A stretch of DNA of 64,000 bases from JACVRW01 sp963764665. GTDB lineage: Bacteria; Actinomycetota; Thermoleophilia; Solirubrobacterales; Thermoleophilaceae. Made by a program: the position numbers and the translations under genes. The DNA lies in NCBI GenBank assembly GCA_963764665.1, contig CAVXTL010000008.1, positions 62,001 through 126,000 on the forward strand. The letters run 5' to 3'. Positions 54,566 to 63,252 of the stretch are shown here, in pieces. Each line of letters begins with the position of its first letter. Position 1 is the stretch's first letter. The notes under the pieces are model-generated. The model had not been told where the DNA came from. It saw nothing but the letters and a program-made list of their open reading frames with translations, and did no database searches.

Positions 54566-55330
54566 CTGAGCCGGCTTCACGTCATCAGCGGGCCCCCGCC
54601 GGGGGATCCCGCCCTCGAGATCGCAGCCTGGCGAGCGCTCCTCATGCGCGTGGGTGCGGGTGAGCTGCCCGCGACGCTCCGCGTGACGCGGCCGCCGCGA
54701 ATGGTGGCCTTCGGCAAGCAGGATGCGGTGGCGCGCGGCTACTCCGAGGCGGTGGCCGCCGCGCGCCGGAACGGGTTCGATCCGGTCCTGCGACTGGCCG
54801 GCGGTCGCGCCGCCGTGTTCCACGATGGGACCATCGGGCTGGCGCACGCGGTGCCCGAAGCCTCCCCGCGGACGGGGATACGCCGGCGCTTCGAGTGCAC
54901 GGCCGGCCTGGTGGCACGCGCGCTGGGCGCCCTCGGCGTGGACGCGCGCGTGGGCGAGGTCCCGGGCGAGTACTGCCCGGGCACATACAGCGTGAGCGCG
55001 CGCGGCGAGCGCAAGCTCGCCGGGATCGGGCAGCGGCTGATCGCGAAAGCCGCGCACGTGGGCGTGGTGGTCGTGTCGAGCGACGCCGCGCGCGTGCGCG
55101 AGGTGCTGCTCCCCGTCTACGCGGCGCTAGGCCTGGACTGGGATCCGGCCACGACGGGCGACGTGGCTGCCGAGGCCGCCGGCGTCACCTGGGACCAGGT
55201 GCGGGACGCGCTGCTGGCCGAGTACGCGCGCGAGTTCGAGCTGGTGCCGGCCGAGCTGGACGAGGCGACGCTGGAGCTGGCCCGCAGCCTGGCGGCCGAG
55301 CATCGCGCTCCAGCCGCAGGGGTGGGCTAG
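54566..55330 (+). CDS. Lipoate-protein ligase A family protein
   Basis: About 254 residues. Family marks: ISGPPPGDPALEIAAWRALL (usual S-G-x-x-x-G-x-x-x-M/A region), VLRLAGGRAAVFHDGTIGLAHAVP (RxxGGxAVxH type) and the lysine GERKLAGIGQR. The N-terminal 26 residues, clearly of the family, lie upstream of the first ATG (54644); the only start reaching them is CTG 54566, directly after the sufT TGA. Attaches or transfers lipoate/octanoate to proteins. Overlaps the convergent acyltransferase by 4 bp. Confidence 0.78.
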   Translation: MSRLHVISGPPPGDPALEIAAWRALLMRVGAGELPATLRVTRPPRMVAFGKQDAVARGYSEAVAAARRNGFDPVLRLAGGRAAVFHDGTIGLAHAVPEASPRTGIRRRFECTAGLVARALGALGVDARVGEVPGEYCPGTYSVSARGERKLAGIGQRLIAKAAHVGVVVVSSDAARVREVLLPVYAALGLDWDPATTGDVAAEAAGVTWDQVRDALLAEYAREFELVPAELDEATLELARSLAAEHRAPAAGVG

Positions 55331-56826
55331 CCGGAGGCCGGCTTGCCGGCCGACTTGCGCTGGCCGGTGCCGCTCTGGCGGCTCGCTGCCGGCTTTCGTG
55401 ATCCGTTGCTGGCGGCGGCGGAGGCGCTCTTCTTCTTCGACGCCTTGAGCAGCTCCGCGAGGCAGTCCTCCAGATGGCGCCCGAACACCTCCAGGTCGCC
55501 CATCGCGTCGTAGTCGCCGAGCAGGCCGAAGTGGACCTTGCCGTTGTAACTCATGATCGCGACCGCCATCGCGTGGTTCTCGGGAAGGAACGCGATCGGC
55601 ACGATCGACTCCATCTCGCGCCCGAGTATGTAGAGCGGGAACTGCGGTCCCGGCACGTTGGTAACGATCAGGTTGAAGAGACGCGTGGAGAAGTTGAGCC
55701 GCGACGCCTGCGCCAGCAGAGTCGGAGGCGCGAAGCCCGTGAGGCCGGCGATCACCTCGGCTCCGAGCGCCTGCTTCGACTCCTTCAGGTCCGACATGCC
55801 CGCGCGCACGAGGCGCAGCCGCTCGATCGGGTCGTCCGCGTAAACCGGCAGCGGGCCGCGCATGGCGGCGATCCGGTTGCCCAGCGAGCCGCGCTCGTCC
55901 TCGGAGCGGATCGACACCGGCACGAGCGCGCGCAGCTCGAGTCCCTCCGTGCGCACCCCGCGGCCACGCAGCCAGCGCCCCAGGGCGCCGGCAACGATGG
56001 CGAGCACCACGTCGTTGACCGTGCCGCCGAGGGCGTCCTTGATCGCCTTGAAGTCGGCCAGCCGGCTCTCGACCCACCAGATCCTCCGGTGCGGGCCGAT
56101 CGGCACGTTCAGCGGCACGTCGGGAGCCGGGTTCAGGCCTGCCCAGACGATCTCGCCGACTCCCTCGGCGGCCTCGCGCAGCTGCTCGATGGAGCGGCCC
56201 GGGCTGCCGAGCGCCCCGAGAGCGCGGCCGGCGACCTCGATCGGCGTGCGGATGAGGCCCCGCACTCCCTCGACGGCCAGCTCCGCATCCGAGGGCTCCG
56301 GGGCCGGAGTCCAGTGCACCTCCGCGGGATGGTCGGGCGGAACTGGGGAGAGGTCGAAGAGCACGGTGGCGATGTCCACCCCGGACACGCCGTCCACCAG
56401 GGCGTGGTGGGTCTTCGAGATCAGCGCGAAGCGGTTGCGCTCGAGGCCCTGGACGATCCACAGCTCCCACAACGGCTTCGAGCGATCGAGGCGCTGGGAG
56501 AAGATTCGCCCGGCCAGCTCCCTGAGCTGCTCGTCGCTGCCCGGCCGCGGCAGCGCCGTGTGGCGCACGTGGTAGTAGAGGTTGAACGTGGGATCGTCGA
56601 CCCAGAACGGCCTGCCGAGCTCGAGCGGGGGGAACGCCAGCCGCTGGCGGTAGCGGGGGATCAGGCCGAGCCTCGAGTCGATGTGCTCGATGAAGTCGTC
56701 GCGCGGGGGTGGCGGCCCCTCGAAGGTCACGAGGGCGCCCACGTGCATGTGCGACGACTGCTTCTCCTGGTGCAGGAAGGAGGCGTCGATGGCGGTCAGC
56801 CGGTCCCTGTGAGCCTGGTTGTCCAC
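55327..56826 (-). CDS. Wax ester synthase / diacylglycerol acyltransferase (WS/DGAT)
   Basis: 499 residues. N-terminal DRLTAIDASFLHQE, catalytic ISKTHHALVDGVSG (HHxxxDG, His about 142), C-terminal NLIVTNVPGPQFPLYILG (PLW/NxPGP-like motif) as in bacterial Atf/Tgs enzymes. Esterifies acyl-CoA to fatty alcohol or diacylglycerol for storage lipid. The last 45 residues are a lysine/serine-rich tail (KASKKKSASAAASNGSRK...) beyond the normal family end, perhaps membrane or DNA binding. GTG 56826 follows a TAGGCT box by 7 nt. Confidence 0.9.
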   Translation of the reverse strand: MDNQAHRDRLTAIDASFLHQEKQSSHMHVGALVTFEGPPPPRDDFIEHIDSRLGLIPRYRQRLAFPPLELGRPFWVDDPTFNLYYHVRHTALPRPGSDEQLRELAGRIFSQRLDRSKPLWELWIVQGLERNRFALISKTHHALVDGVSGVDIATVLFDLSPVPPDHPAEVHWTPAPEPSDAELAVEGVRGLIRTPIEVAGRALGALGSPGRSIEQLREAAEGVGEIVWAGLNPAPDVPLNVPIGPHRRIWWVESRLADFKAIKDALGGTVNDVVLAIVAGALGRWLRGRGVRTEGLELRALVPVSIRSEDERGSLGNRIAAMRGPLPVYADDPIERLRLVRAGMSDLKESKQALGAEVIAGLTGFAPPTLLAQASRLNFSTRLFNLIVTNVPGPQFPLYILGREMESIVPIAFLPENHAMAVAIMSYNGKVHFGLLGDYDAMGDLEVFGRHLEDCLAELLKASKKKSASAAASNGSRKPAASRQSGTGQRKSAGKPASG

Positions 56827-56833
56827 GTTGCGG

Positions 56834-56839
56834 AGCCTA
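56834..56839 (-). promoter_or_regulatory. -10 box of the WS/DGAT gene
   Basis: TAGGCT on the minus strand, 7 nt before GTG 56826; identical to the -10 box of the metal transporter operon. Confidence 0.5.
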
Positions 56840-56872
56840 CCCGGGGGCCGGGGCGATCGCCACAATTGCCGC

Positions 56873-57745
56873 ATGAAGCGGATTCTTCGAGCACCCGTCA
56901 TGCCCCTGCTGCTGCTCGCCACGTGCGTGAGCGCGTGTGGGGACGGCGGCGACTCGGCGGCAGCGCCCTCGCGCGAGCGCCTGCACGTGGACCGCTTCGA
57001 CTCCGCTGCGGCCCACGGCCTCCTGCGTGAGCAGGTGAAGCTGGGGCCACGCCCGGCGGGGTCGCCCGCCTCCCGCCGGCTGGGCGCTCGGCTCAAGCGG
57101 CTGCTTCCGGGCGGGCGCTACCAGGCGGTGCCCGGGGGACTCCGCAACGTGGTGGGACGGGTGCCCGGCCGGGGAGCGGGCTTCGTCGTGCTCGGCGCGC
57201 ACTACGACACCAAGGACCTCCCGGGCTTCGTGGGAGCCAACGACGGCGCGTCGGGCACGGCGGTGGCCGTGCAGCTGGCCCGCACGATCAAGCCGCGCAG
57301 TCTCCGGCGCACCGTCGTGTTCGTGCTCTTCGACGGGGAGGAGAGCCCCCGCGGCTCGCCGGACTCGCAGTTCGCCCGCGACGGGCTGAGGGGCAGCAAG
57401 GTCGCGGCGCCGCGCTACCGGGACGCCCGCGCAATGGTGCTGCTGGACTTCGTGGGCAACCGCAGCCTGCGGATCCCGCGGGAGGGATCGTCCGATCCGG
57501 AGCTCTGGGAGCGCCTGCGCGTGGCGGCGCGCCGTGTGGGCGCCGGGAGCGCGTTCCCCGGCGGCACCGGCCCGACCTTGCTCGACGACCACCGGCCGTT
57601 CCTCGAGCAGGGCGTGCCGTCGATCGACCTGATCGACTTCGACTTCGACTGCTTCCACCGCCGCTGCGACGACCTCTCGGCAGTCTCCGAGCGGAGCCTG
57701 GACCTCACTGGGGAGACCGTGCTGAGGCTCCTCGCTAGCCTCTGA
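56873..57745 (+). CDS. M28-family / glutaminyl-cyclase-like lipoprotein
   Basis: 290 residues. Lipoprotein signal with lipobox CVSAC. Zinc-site motifs: GAHYDTK (His, Asp), GANDGASGTAVAVQL (Asp), LFDGEES (Glu pair), LLDFVGN (Asp). The C-terminal DDHRPFLEQGVPSIDLIDFDFDCFHRRCDD resembles bacterial glutaminyl-peptide cyclotransferases more than aminopeptidases. Exported metal enzyme acting on peptide N-termini. ATG 56873 gives the signal peptide; ispH follows 6 bp after the stop. Confidence 0.83.
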   Translation: MKRILRAPVMPLLLLATCVSACGDGGDSAAAPSRERLHVDRFDSAAAHGLLREQVKLGPRPAGSPASRRLGARLKRLLPGGRYQAVPGGLRNVVGRVPGRGAGFVVLGAHYDTKDLPGFVGANDGASGTAVAVQLARTIKPRSLRRTVVFVLFDGEESPRGSPDSQFARDGLRGSKVAAPRYRDARAMVLLDFVGNRSLRIPREGSSDPELWERLRVAARRVGAGSAFPGGTGPTLLDDHRPFLEQGVPSIDLIDFDFDCFHRRCDDLSAVSERSLDLTGETVLRLLASL

Positions 57746-57751
57746 ACCGGA

Positions 57752-58711
57752 ATGTCGCTGCCCACCCCGGAAAAGCTCCTGCTCGCAGCGCCGCGCGGCT
57801 ATTGCGCCGGCGTGGACCGCGCCGTGCAGGCGGTCGAGCGCGCACTGGAGCTCTATGGCCCGCCGGTGTACGTGCGCAAGGAGATCGTCCACAACAAGCA
57901 CGTCGTGGAGCAGCTGCGCGCCCGCGGCGCCGTGTTCGTGGAGGAGGAGACCGACGTGCCCGAGGGCGAGACGGTCGTGTTCTCCGCCCATGGCGTGGCC
58001 CCCAGCGTGCACGCCAACTCCGAGGCTCGCAGCCTCAGGACGGTGGACGCCACCTGCCCGCTCGTGACCAAGGTCCACGTGGAGGCCAAGAAGTTCGCCG
58101 CCGAGGGCTACACCATCGTGCTCGTGGGCCACGAGGGCCACGAGGAGGTGGAGGGCACGATGGGCGAGGCGCCCGACAACTTCGTCCTGATCGAGACCGA
58201 GGAGGACGTGGACAACCTCGAGGTCAAGGACCCCGAGCGGCTGGCCTACCTCACCCAGACCACGCTCTCGGTGGACGAGACCGACCGCATCATCCGCCGG
58301 TTGCGCGAGCGCTTCCCGGCGATCACCGGTCCCAAGAGCGACGACATCTGTTACGCGACCACCAACCGCCAGCTGGCCGTCCGCCAGATGGCGCGCGAAT
58401 GCGACCTGGTGCTCGTGATCGGCTCGCGCAACTCCTCCAACTCGAACCGGCTGGTGGAGGTCGCGCGCGACCACGGCGCCGACGCGCACCTGGTGGACAA
58501 CGAGCACGAGGTGCTCGACGAGTGGCTCGAGGGCAAGCGCGTGGTGGGCATCAGCTCGGGCGCGAGCGCTCCCGAGGAGCTCGTTCAGCGCCTGGTGGAC
58601 TTCTTCAGGGAGCGCGGGACCAGCGACGTCTCGGAGTTCGAGGTGGTCAAGGAGGACGTGCGCTTCATGCTCCCCCGCGAGATCAGGAAGGCGCTGGCGG
58701 CGCAGGCGTGA
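57752..58711 (+). CDS. ispH: 4-hydroxy-3-methylbut-2-enyl diphosphate reductase
   Basis: 319 residues. Last enzyme of the MEP isoprenoid pathway, producing IPP and DMAPP. Three Fe-S ligands: Cys in APRGYCAGVDRAV (about 18), DATCPLVTKVH (about 110) and ICYATTNRQ (about 206). Substrate motifs VHNKHVV, FSAHGVAPSV, GHEGHEEVEGTMG and SRNSSNSNRLVE all conserved. Its 3' end overlaps the convergent thioredoxin-fold gene by 29 bp. Confidence 0.95.
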   Translation: MSLPTPEKLLLAAPRGYCAGVDRAVQAVERALELYGPPVYVRKEIVHNKHVVEQLRARGAVFVEEETDVPEGETVVFSAHGVAPSVHANSEARSLRTVDATCPLVTKVHVEAKKFAAEGYTIVLVGHEGHEEVEGTMGEAPDNFVLIETEEDVDNLEVKDPERLAYLTQTTLSVDETDRIIRRLRERFPAITGPKSDDICYATTNRQLAVRQMARECDLVLVIGSRNSSNSNRLVEVARDHGADAHLVDNEHEVLDEWLEGKRVVGISSGASAPEELVQRLVDFFRERGTSDVSEFEVVKEDVRFMLPREIRKALAAQA

Positions 58712-59480
58712 ACTGCACGCCGTGGAGCCGCAGCCCGGGCGACTCGGCCGTCACGGTGCCGTCGGTCTCGTAGAGCCCCGGCTCCACCTCTCCCCCTGAC
58801 AGCACCGCGAACGCGCCCCCCGCGCTGAAGGTGAAGCCCGCGGCGGCGCCCGCGTCGGCGGCCTCGAGCCAGTCCTCCCCCTCGTACCAGTCGCGCACCA
58901 GCTCGAGCCGGTCCCGGTCCGCCGGCAGCGCTATGTCGGCCGTCTGAGGCTCCATCAACACCCCGGGAACGTCCTCGGGGCGAAGCGGATCGAGCGGCTC
59001 CGGCAGGTCCAGGTCCGGGTCGATCTCCCGCAGGCACTCCTGGATGGCCAGCTCAGTCTGCGGGTACTCGCCCTCCCCGTAGTGGACGAAGTGCAGAAGG
59101 CTCCGCCGATCGAAGAGGTAGCGGCCCGGCCAGCCGCGGTTGCCATAGCGGCGCCAGACCGCCAGGTCCGGGTCGAGCAGCACCGGGTAGGTGAGCTCCA
59201 GCCGCGCCACGGCGCGCTCCACGACCTCCCTGTCGCGCCCGAACGAATAGCCGGGTGAGTGCACGCCCACCACCTGGAGGCCCGCCTCGGCGTAGCGCTC
59301 GTGCCAGGCGCGCAGGTAGGGCAGCGTGCGCAGTGAGTGCACGCGCGCGAAGTCCCAGAACTCCACGAGCACCGCGTGCTGCCCGATCAGGCGGTCCATC
59401 CGCAGGAACGGGACACCCAGCCAGTCCAGGCCGGAGGGGAACTCGGGAGCCGGGATCTCGGCTTCGGTGGGTGGTCTCAC
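58683..59480 (-). CDS. Thioredoxin-fold protein lacking the CxxC motif
   Basis: 265 residues. N-terminal thioredoxin-like domain: HAVLVEFWDFARVHSLRTLPYLRAWHERYAEAGLQVVGVHSPGYSF, closely matching DipZ/TlpA-like FWxxxCxNCLRTLPYLRxW proteins, but the two cysteines are Arg and Ser (ARVHSLR). The cis-proline region RGWPGRYLFDR is kept. The C-terminal half (about 165-265) is a separate beta domain. Without cysteines it cannot do thiol-disulfide exchange; binding or scaffolding is more likely. No signal peptide seen. Confidence 0.75.
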   Translation of the reverse strand: MRPPTEAEIPAPEFPSGLDWLGVPFLRMDRLIGQHAVLVEFWDFARVHSLRTLPYLRAWHERYAEAGLQVVGVHSPGYSFGRDREVVERAVARLELTYPVLLDPDLAVWRRYGNRGWPGRYLFDRRSLLHFVHYGEGEYPQTELAIQECLREIDPDLDLPEPLDPLRPEDVPGVLMEPQTADIALPADRDRLELVRDWYEGEDWLEAADAGAAAGFTFSAGGAFAVLSGGEVEPGLYETDGTVTAESPGLRLHGVQFTPAPPAPS

Positions 59481-59635
59481 GTGCGCGAAGGATGCCGAAC
59501 CGGAAGCGCGGCCGCCTACGCATCGAAATGCAACTGGGCGTGTTATAGGCTCCGATCGTCCCGCCGTGCTCTCGCATGCCGAGAATCGGACGGGCGTTTC
59601 GGTTTCACACCCGTCTTATTCGAGGAGGAGAAGGA

Positions 59636-60448
59636 ATGCGGAAGCTTTCCATCGCAGCATTGACTGCGATTGCAGCGCTAACGCTCGCCAGCGTGGCGCT
59701 GGCCGCGAACGTCTACACAGTTGACGGCAGCACCAAGCCCGGCGGCAAGGGCTCGAAGAGCAAGCCGGTACCGATCCAGCTCAAGTTCGACTTCCAGGTC
59801 GAGAGCGACGATCCCACGGTTCGTGGAACGCCCATCGAGCAGTACGCGATCGGCTCTGAGGGCCTGGTCACTTATCCCGAGCTGTTCAAGACCTGCTCGT
59901 TCTCGCAGGCGAACCGGGACGGAAGCATCTCGCCTGCGTGTAAGGGCGCGAAGGTCGGCAGCGGTCTTGTGCAGAACCTCGTGGGCCCGAGCAGCTCGCC
60001 CACCGTCAAGATCTATTGCAACCTGAAGCTGGGCCTCTACAACCTCAGCGGTGCCGGCAAGAACGGCGGGATGGCGATCCGGCTGGACGGCGATCCCAAG
60101 GAGCCCGCGCTTCAGACTCCGGGCGACAAGACGATCAACTGCCCGACCGCCATTCACGGCGCGATCAAGGCGAAGTTCGTCCCGACCAAGATCGGCGGGC
60201 TGCCCGCGGACGACCTGCGCTTCACGGTGCCGCCCGAGCTGCTGCACCCGTCGGGTCTCGATACGACCGTGCGCAACACGATCTCGAAGATCCTGAAGAA
60301 GACGGCCAAGAAGAAGATCGGTGGCAAGAGCCGCAAGGTCGGCTTCTACTCGAAGATCGGATGCAAGGGGCCCAAGCGGACCATCCAGGCAACCTTCATC
60401 GACGAGCAGGGCGACACGTTCAAGGCCACGAAGCAAGGCAAGTGCTAG
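59636..60448 (+). CDS. Secreted hypothetical protein
   Basis: 270 residues with a signal peptide (MRKLSIAALTAIAALTLASVALA). Mature protein is beta-rich, basic toward the end (KILKKTAKKKIGGKSRKVGF) and has five cysteines (TCSF, ACKG, YCNL, NCPT, GCKG) plus a terminal Cys. No family recognised. Very strong Shine-Dalgarno (GAGGAGGAG) and an adjacent TTATAG box 90 nt upstream imply high expression; ends in the best terminator of the window. Possibly an abundant surface protein. Confidence 0.65.
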   Translation: MRKLSIAALTAIAALTLASVALAANVYTVDGSTKPGGKGSKSKPVPIQLKFDFQVESDDPTVRGTPIEQYAIGSEGLVTYPELFKTCSFSQANRDGSISPACKGAKVGSGLVQNLVGPSSSPTVKIYCNLKLGLYNLSGAGKNGGMAIRLDGDPKEPALQTPGDKTINCPTAIHGAIKAKFVPTKIGGLPADDLRFTVPPELLHPSGLDTTVRNTISKILKKTAKKKIGGKSRKVGFYSKIGCKGPKRTIQATFIDEQGDTFKATKQGKC

Positions 60449-60477
60449 AGGCCTAGCGACGAGACTGAGTCTCCGAA

Positions 60478-60504
60478 CGGGGCGGCCTCAGGGCCGCCCC
60501 GTTT
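60478..60504. terminator. Rho-independent terminator after the secreted protein gene
   Basis: CGGGGCGGCC (60478-60487) / GGCCGCCCCG (60492-60501), 10-bp stem, loop TCAG, followed by TTT. Also lies just past the stop of the convergent membrane protein gene, so it can serve both. Confidence 0.85.
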
Positions 60505-60508
60505 GCGT

Positions 60509-61234
60509 TCAGGGACCGCCCAGGAGCGGTGGGTTCTCGGTGGAAACGGCGCTCAGCAGTTGCGGCGACACCCAGATCTCGACGGCCGCGGCCGCCAGCA
60601 GCACAGGCACCGCGATGGCCACCGTGACCGCCGTGGCCGCCAGGAGGTCCTGCCAGTCGTCGCGGCGACTCGCGACGATCCACGCCGCGAGGGGGAGGAA
60701 GAGCGAGAGAAGCTCGGGCAGCGCGTGCGGGAGGAGGGTGAGCAGGAGCAGCCCCGGCCCGATGCCGAACTGGGCCGCGATGGTGGATGCCCCCGAGCCG
60801 ATCAGGTACGCCTGGGTGCAGAGCGAGAACGCGGTGGCGCAGAGCACGAAGGCGATCGCGAAGGGGCCCGCCTTCTCGTGCACCCAGCGGTCGATGCCGC
60901 TCCGGTGCGAGGCGGACAGGGGAAGCGCGCTCCCCGCGATGAAGCCGGCCACGCACGCCATCGCGTGGAGCGCGAGCACGAGCGAGTTGCGATAGAGCAC
61001 GTGCAGGTAGTCGCTGAGGTCGGCGTCGCTGTTCACGCCGGGGATCACGTAGCGCGAGCTGTCTGGCGTGGTGAGGGTGGCCACGACGTACACCGCGATG
61101 AGGAGGAGCACCGAGATCAGCAGGCTGAGGCCCAGCCACGGCCGCAGGACCGCCCAGGGCTGCCTGTTCCAGCGGGCGAGCGCCACCTTCGTGTCGTGCA
61201 TGCCCTGGACGAGCACGAGGTCGTTGACGCTCAC
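60509..61234 (-). CDS. SpoIIM / DUF95-like membrane protein
   Basis: 241 residues with about five transmembrane segments. Pattern LHVLYRNSLVLALHAMACVAGFIAGSALPL and FGIGPGLLLLTLLPHALPELLSLFLPLAAWI resembles the stage II sporulation protein M family (N in the second helix and P-H-x-x-x-E-L). These proteins occur in many non-sporulating actinobacteria, often near RDD and AAA genes that are absent here. GTG start. Role unknown. Confidence 0.65.
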   Translation of the reverse strand: MSVNDLVLVQGMHDTKVALARWNRQPWAVLRPWLGLSLLISVLLLIAVYVVATLTTPDSSRYVIPGVNSDADLSDYLHVLYRNSLVLALHAMACVAGFIAGSALPLSASHRSGIDRWVHEKAGPFAIAFVLCATAFSLCTQAYLIGSGASTIAAQFGIGPGLLLLTLLPHALPELLSLFLPLAAWIVASRRDDWQDLLAATAVTVAIAVPVLLAAAAVEIWVSPQLLSAVSTENPPLLGGP

Positions 61235-61286
61235 GGACTGCTAATCGGCATCCCGCCGGTGTTCGTTGAGCCGGCCCGGGTTCGGT

Positions 61287-61292
61287 TATGCT
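61287..61292 (+). promoter_or_regulatory. -10 box of the CocE-like hydrolase gene
   Basis: TATGCT, 7 nt before GTG 61300. The first in-frame ATG (61288) lies within this box, so it cannot be the start if the box is used. Confidence 0.5.
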
Positions 61293-61299
61293 CGCGCCC

Positions 61300-63114
61300 G
61301 TGGGGAGGAGAGTGCACGTTCGGGCGCTGGGCGCGGTCTGCGTCATTGCAGCCGCGCTGGCCCTTCCGGGCGCCGCGTGGGCCGGCCCGGCCGCGGTCAA
61401 GCCGTTCGGGAAGCTCACCTGCGTGCCGGCCGAGGGCGTGCGCTTCTGCGAGGGCTCGATCGCCAACCGCGTGCCCACCTTCGACGGCGTGCCGATCGAC
61501 GTGAACGTGACGCTGCCGGCCACGCGCTCGCGGAACCTCCCGCTGGTCATCCAGCTGCACGGCTGGGCCGGCAGCAAGTCCGGGCTCGGCTCCTCGAAGG
61601 AGTGGGCCGAGGACGGCTACGCGGTGCTCAACTACTCCGCCCGCGGGTTCGGCCACTCGTGCGGCTCGATCGCCTCGCGCACGGCCGCTCCGAGCGCATG
61701 CGCGCGCGGCTGGGTGCACCTGTCGGACTCGCGTTACGAGGCGCGTGACTCGCAGTACCTGGCCGGCCTGCTCGCCGACCAGGGCATCGTGGCGCCGCGG
61801 AAGATCGGCGCCACCGGCGGCTCCTACGGAGGCGGCCAGTCGCTCATCCTCGCGACCCTGCGCGACCGCGTCCGCCTGAAGAGCGGCAAGTACGTGACGT
61901 GGCGAAGCCCGGGCGGCAAGCGGATGGAGATCGCCGCGGCCGCTCCCACGATCCCCTGGTCCGACCTCGTGCACTCGCTCACCCCGAACGGCGGCACGCT
62001 CGACACCGAGGTCACGAGCCCGACGGACGACCTGGCGCCGCTCGGGATCATGAAGCTGAGCTACCAGAACATCCTCTACGGCTCCGGGATGGCCACCGGG
62101 TTCTACTCGCCCAAGGGTGTCGACCCGGGCGCGGACCTGACCGGCTGGTTCGAGCTCGAGTCCGCGGGCGAGCCCTATGAAGGGAATCCGGCCATCCGCG
62201 CGCTGTCGCGCGAGATCGCCCGCAACCACTCGGCGTACTACCTGAAGCTGAGCGGCCCGCCCTCTCCCACGCTTATCTCGAACGGCTTCACGGACGACCT
62301 GTTCCCCGCCGACGAGGCGGTTCGATACGCGAACAGGGTCTTCGCGAAGTACCCGCGCGCCGCGATCTCGCAGCTGCACTTCGACTACGGGCATCCGCGC
62401 GGCCAGGGCAAGGACGCCGACAGCGCCCTGCTGTCGAAGCGGATCCACCAGTGGTTCGACCACTACGTGAAGGGCAAGCGGGTGAAGGTGCTGCGCGGCG
62501 TGGAGGCCCTGACCCAGACCTGCCCGCGCACCGCCCCCTCAGGCGGGCCTTACAGAGCCAAGACCTGGGACGCGCTGAGCCGCGGCGAGGTGCGCTTCGG
62601 CGCCTCCGGCTCCCGCACGGTCCTGTCTACGTCGGGCAGCCAGGCGGTTTCGCGCGCGATCGACCCGATCACCGGCCAGGGCGCCTGCGCCAGCACGCCC
62701 GCCGCGGACGAGGCCGGCACCGCCGCGTACCGCCTGCCGGCAGCCACCGGCAAGGGCTACACGCTGCTCGGCTCACCGGTGCTGAGCGCCCGCTTCGCCG
62801 TCACCGGCCGCGAGCCGGCGCTGGCGGCCCGGCTCTGGGACGTCGCGCCCGGTGGCGCCACCCAGACCCTTGTGGCCCGCGCGCTCTACCGGCCCCGCCC
62901 CGGCAAGCACCAGGTCTTCCAGCTGCACCCCAACGGCTGGCACTTCGCCGCCGGCCACGTGCCGAAGCTCGAGCTGGTGGGCCGCGACTCCCCCTACGGC
63001 CGCCCGTCGAACTTCGACTGGTCGATCGCCGTGTCCGACCTGAAGCTGCGCCTGCCGGTGCGCGAGAAGGCCGGCGGCGCGGTGAAGTCGCCGAAGCGCC
63101 CGTTCAGGCGCTAG
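61300..63114 (+). CDS. Secreted CocE/NonD-type alpha/beta hydrolase (X-Pro peptidase-like)
   Basis: About 604 residues. Signal peptide (VHVRALGAVCVIAAALALPGAAWA), hydrolase domain with LVIQLHGWAGSKSG, YSARGFGHSCGS, nucleophile GATGGSYGGGQS (about residue 175), Asp in SNGFTDDLFP and His in FDYGHPRG, then a C-terminal jelly-roll-like domain (about 400-590) as in CocE/PepX proteins. Cleaves an ester or prolyl peptide; substrate unknown. GTG 61300 is chosen over ATG 61288 because of the -10 box. Confidence 0.82.
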   Translation: MGRRVHVRALGAVCVIAAALALPGAAWAGPAAVKPFGKLTCVPAEGVRFCEGSIANRVPTFDGVPIDVNVTLPATRSRNLPLVIQLHGWAGSKSGLGSSKEWAEDGYAVLNYSARGFGHSCGSIASRTAAPSACARGWVHLSDSRYEARDSQYLAGLLADQGIVAPRKIGATGGSYGGGQSLILATLRDRVRLKSGKYVTWRSPGGKRMEIAAAAPTIPWSDLVHSLTPNGGTLDTEVTSPTDDLAPLGIMKLSYQNILYGSGMATGFYSPKGVDPGADLTGWFELESAGEPYEGNPAIRALSREIARNHSAYYLKLSGPPSPTLISNGFTDDLFPADEAVRYANRVFAKYPRAAISQLHFDYGHPRGQGKDADSALLSKRIHQWFDHYVKGKRVKVLRGVEALTQTCPRTAPSGGPYRAKTWDALSRGEVRFGASGSRTVLSTSGSQAVSRAIDPITGQGACASTPAADEAGTAAYRLPAATGKGYTLLGSPVLSARFAVTGREPALAARLWDVAPGGATQTLVARALYRPRPGKHQVFQLHPNGWHFAAGHVPKLELVGRDSPYGRPSNFDWSIAVSDLKLRLPVREKAGGAVKSPKRPFRR

Positions 63115-63123
63115 CGCGCAACG

Positions 63124-63244
63124 GCGCTCTAGCCGATTGAGCTCGCAGCGAGGCTAGAGCGCGAAAACCGAGCTGGGCGGTGGACGCAGGGAGCGACGCG
63201 TGCATCGCACGCGAGCGACCGAGGACGACGCCCAGCGAAGGTTT
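63124..63244. repeat. Intergenic nested inverted repeats
   Basis: Two structured units between convergent genes. Unit 1: GCGCTCTAGCC (63124-63134) / GGCTAGAGCGC (63152-63162), 11 bp. Unit 2: AAACC...GGTTT outer (63165-63169 / 63240-63244), GCTGGGCG / CGCCCAGC (63172-63179 / 63229-63236), and the apical CGCGTGC-ATC-GCACGCG (63197-63213). Far more than a simple terminator needs; it may be a repeated extragenic palindromic element or an RNA. Confidence 0.55.
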
Positions 63245-63252
63245 GCAGCCCT

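Noticed and set aside
61231..62463. 410-residue minus-strand frame
   Set aside because: Antisense to the secreted hydrolase with catalytic triad; no domain.
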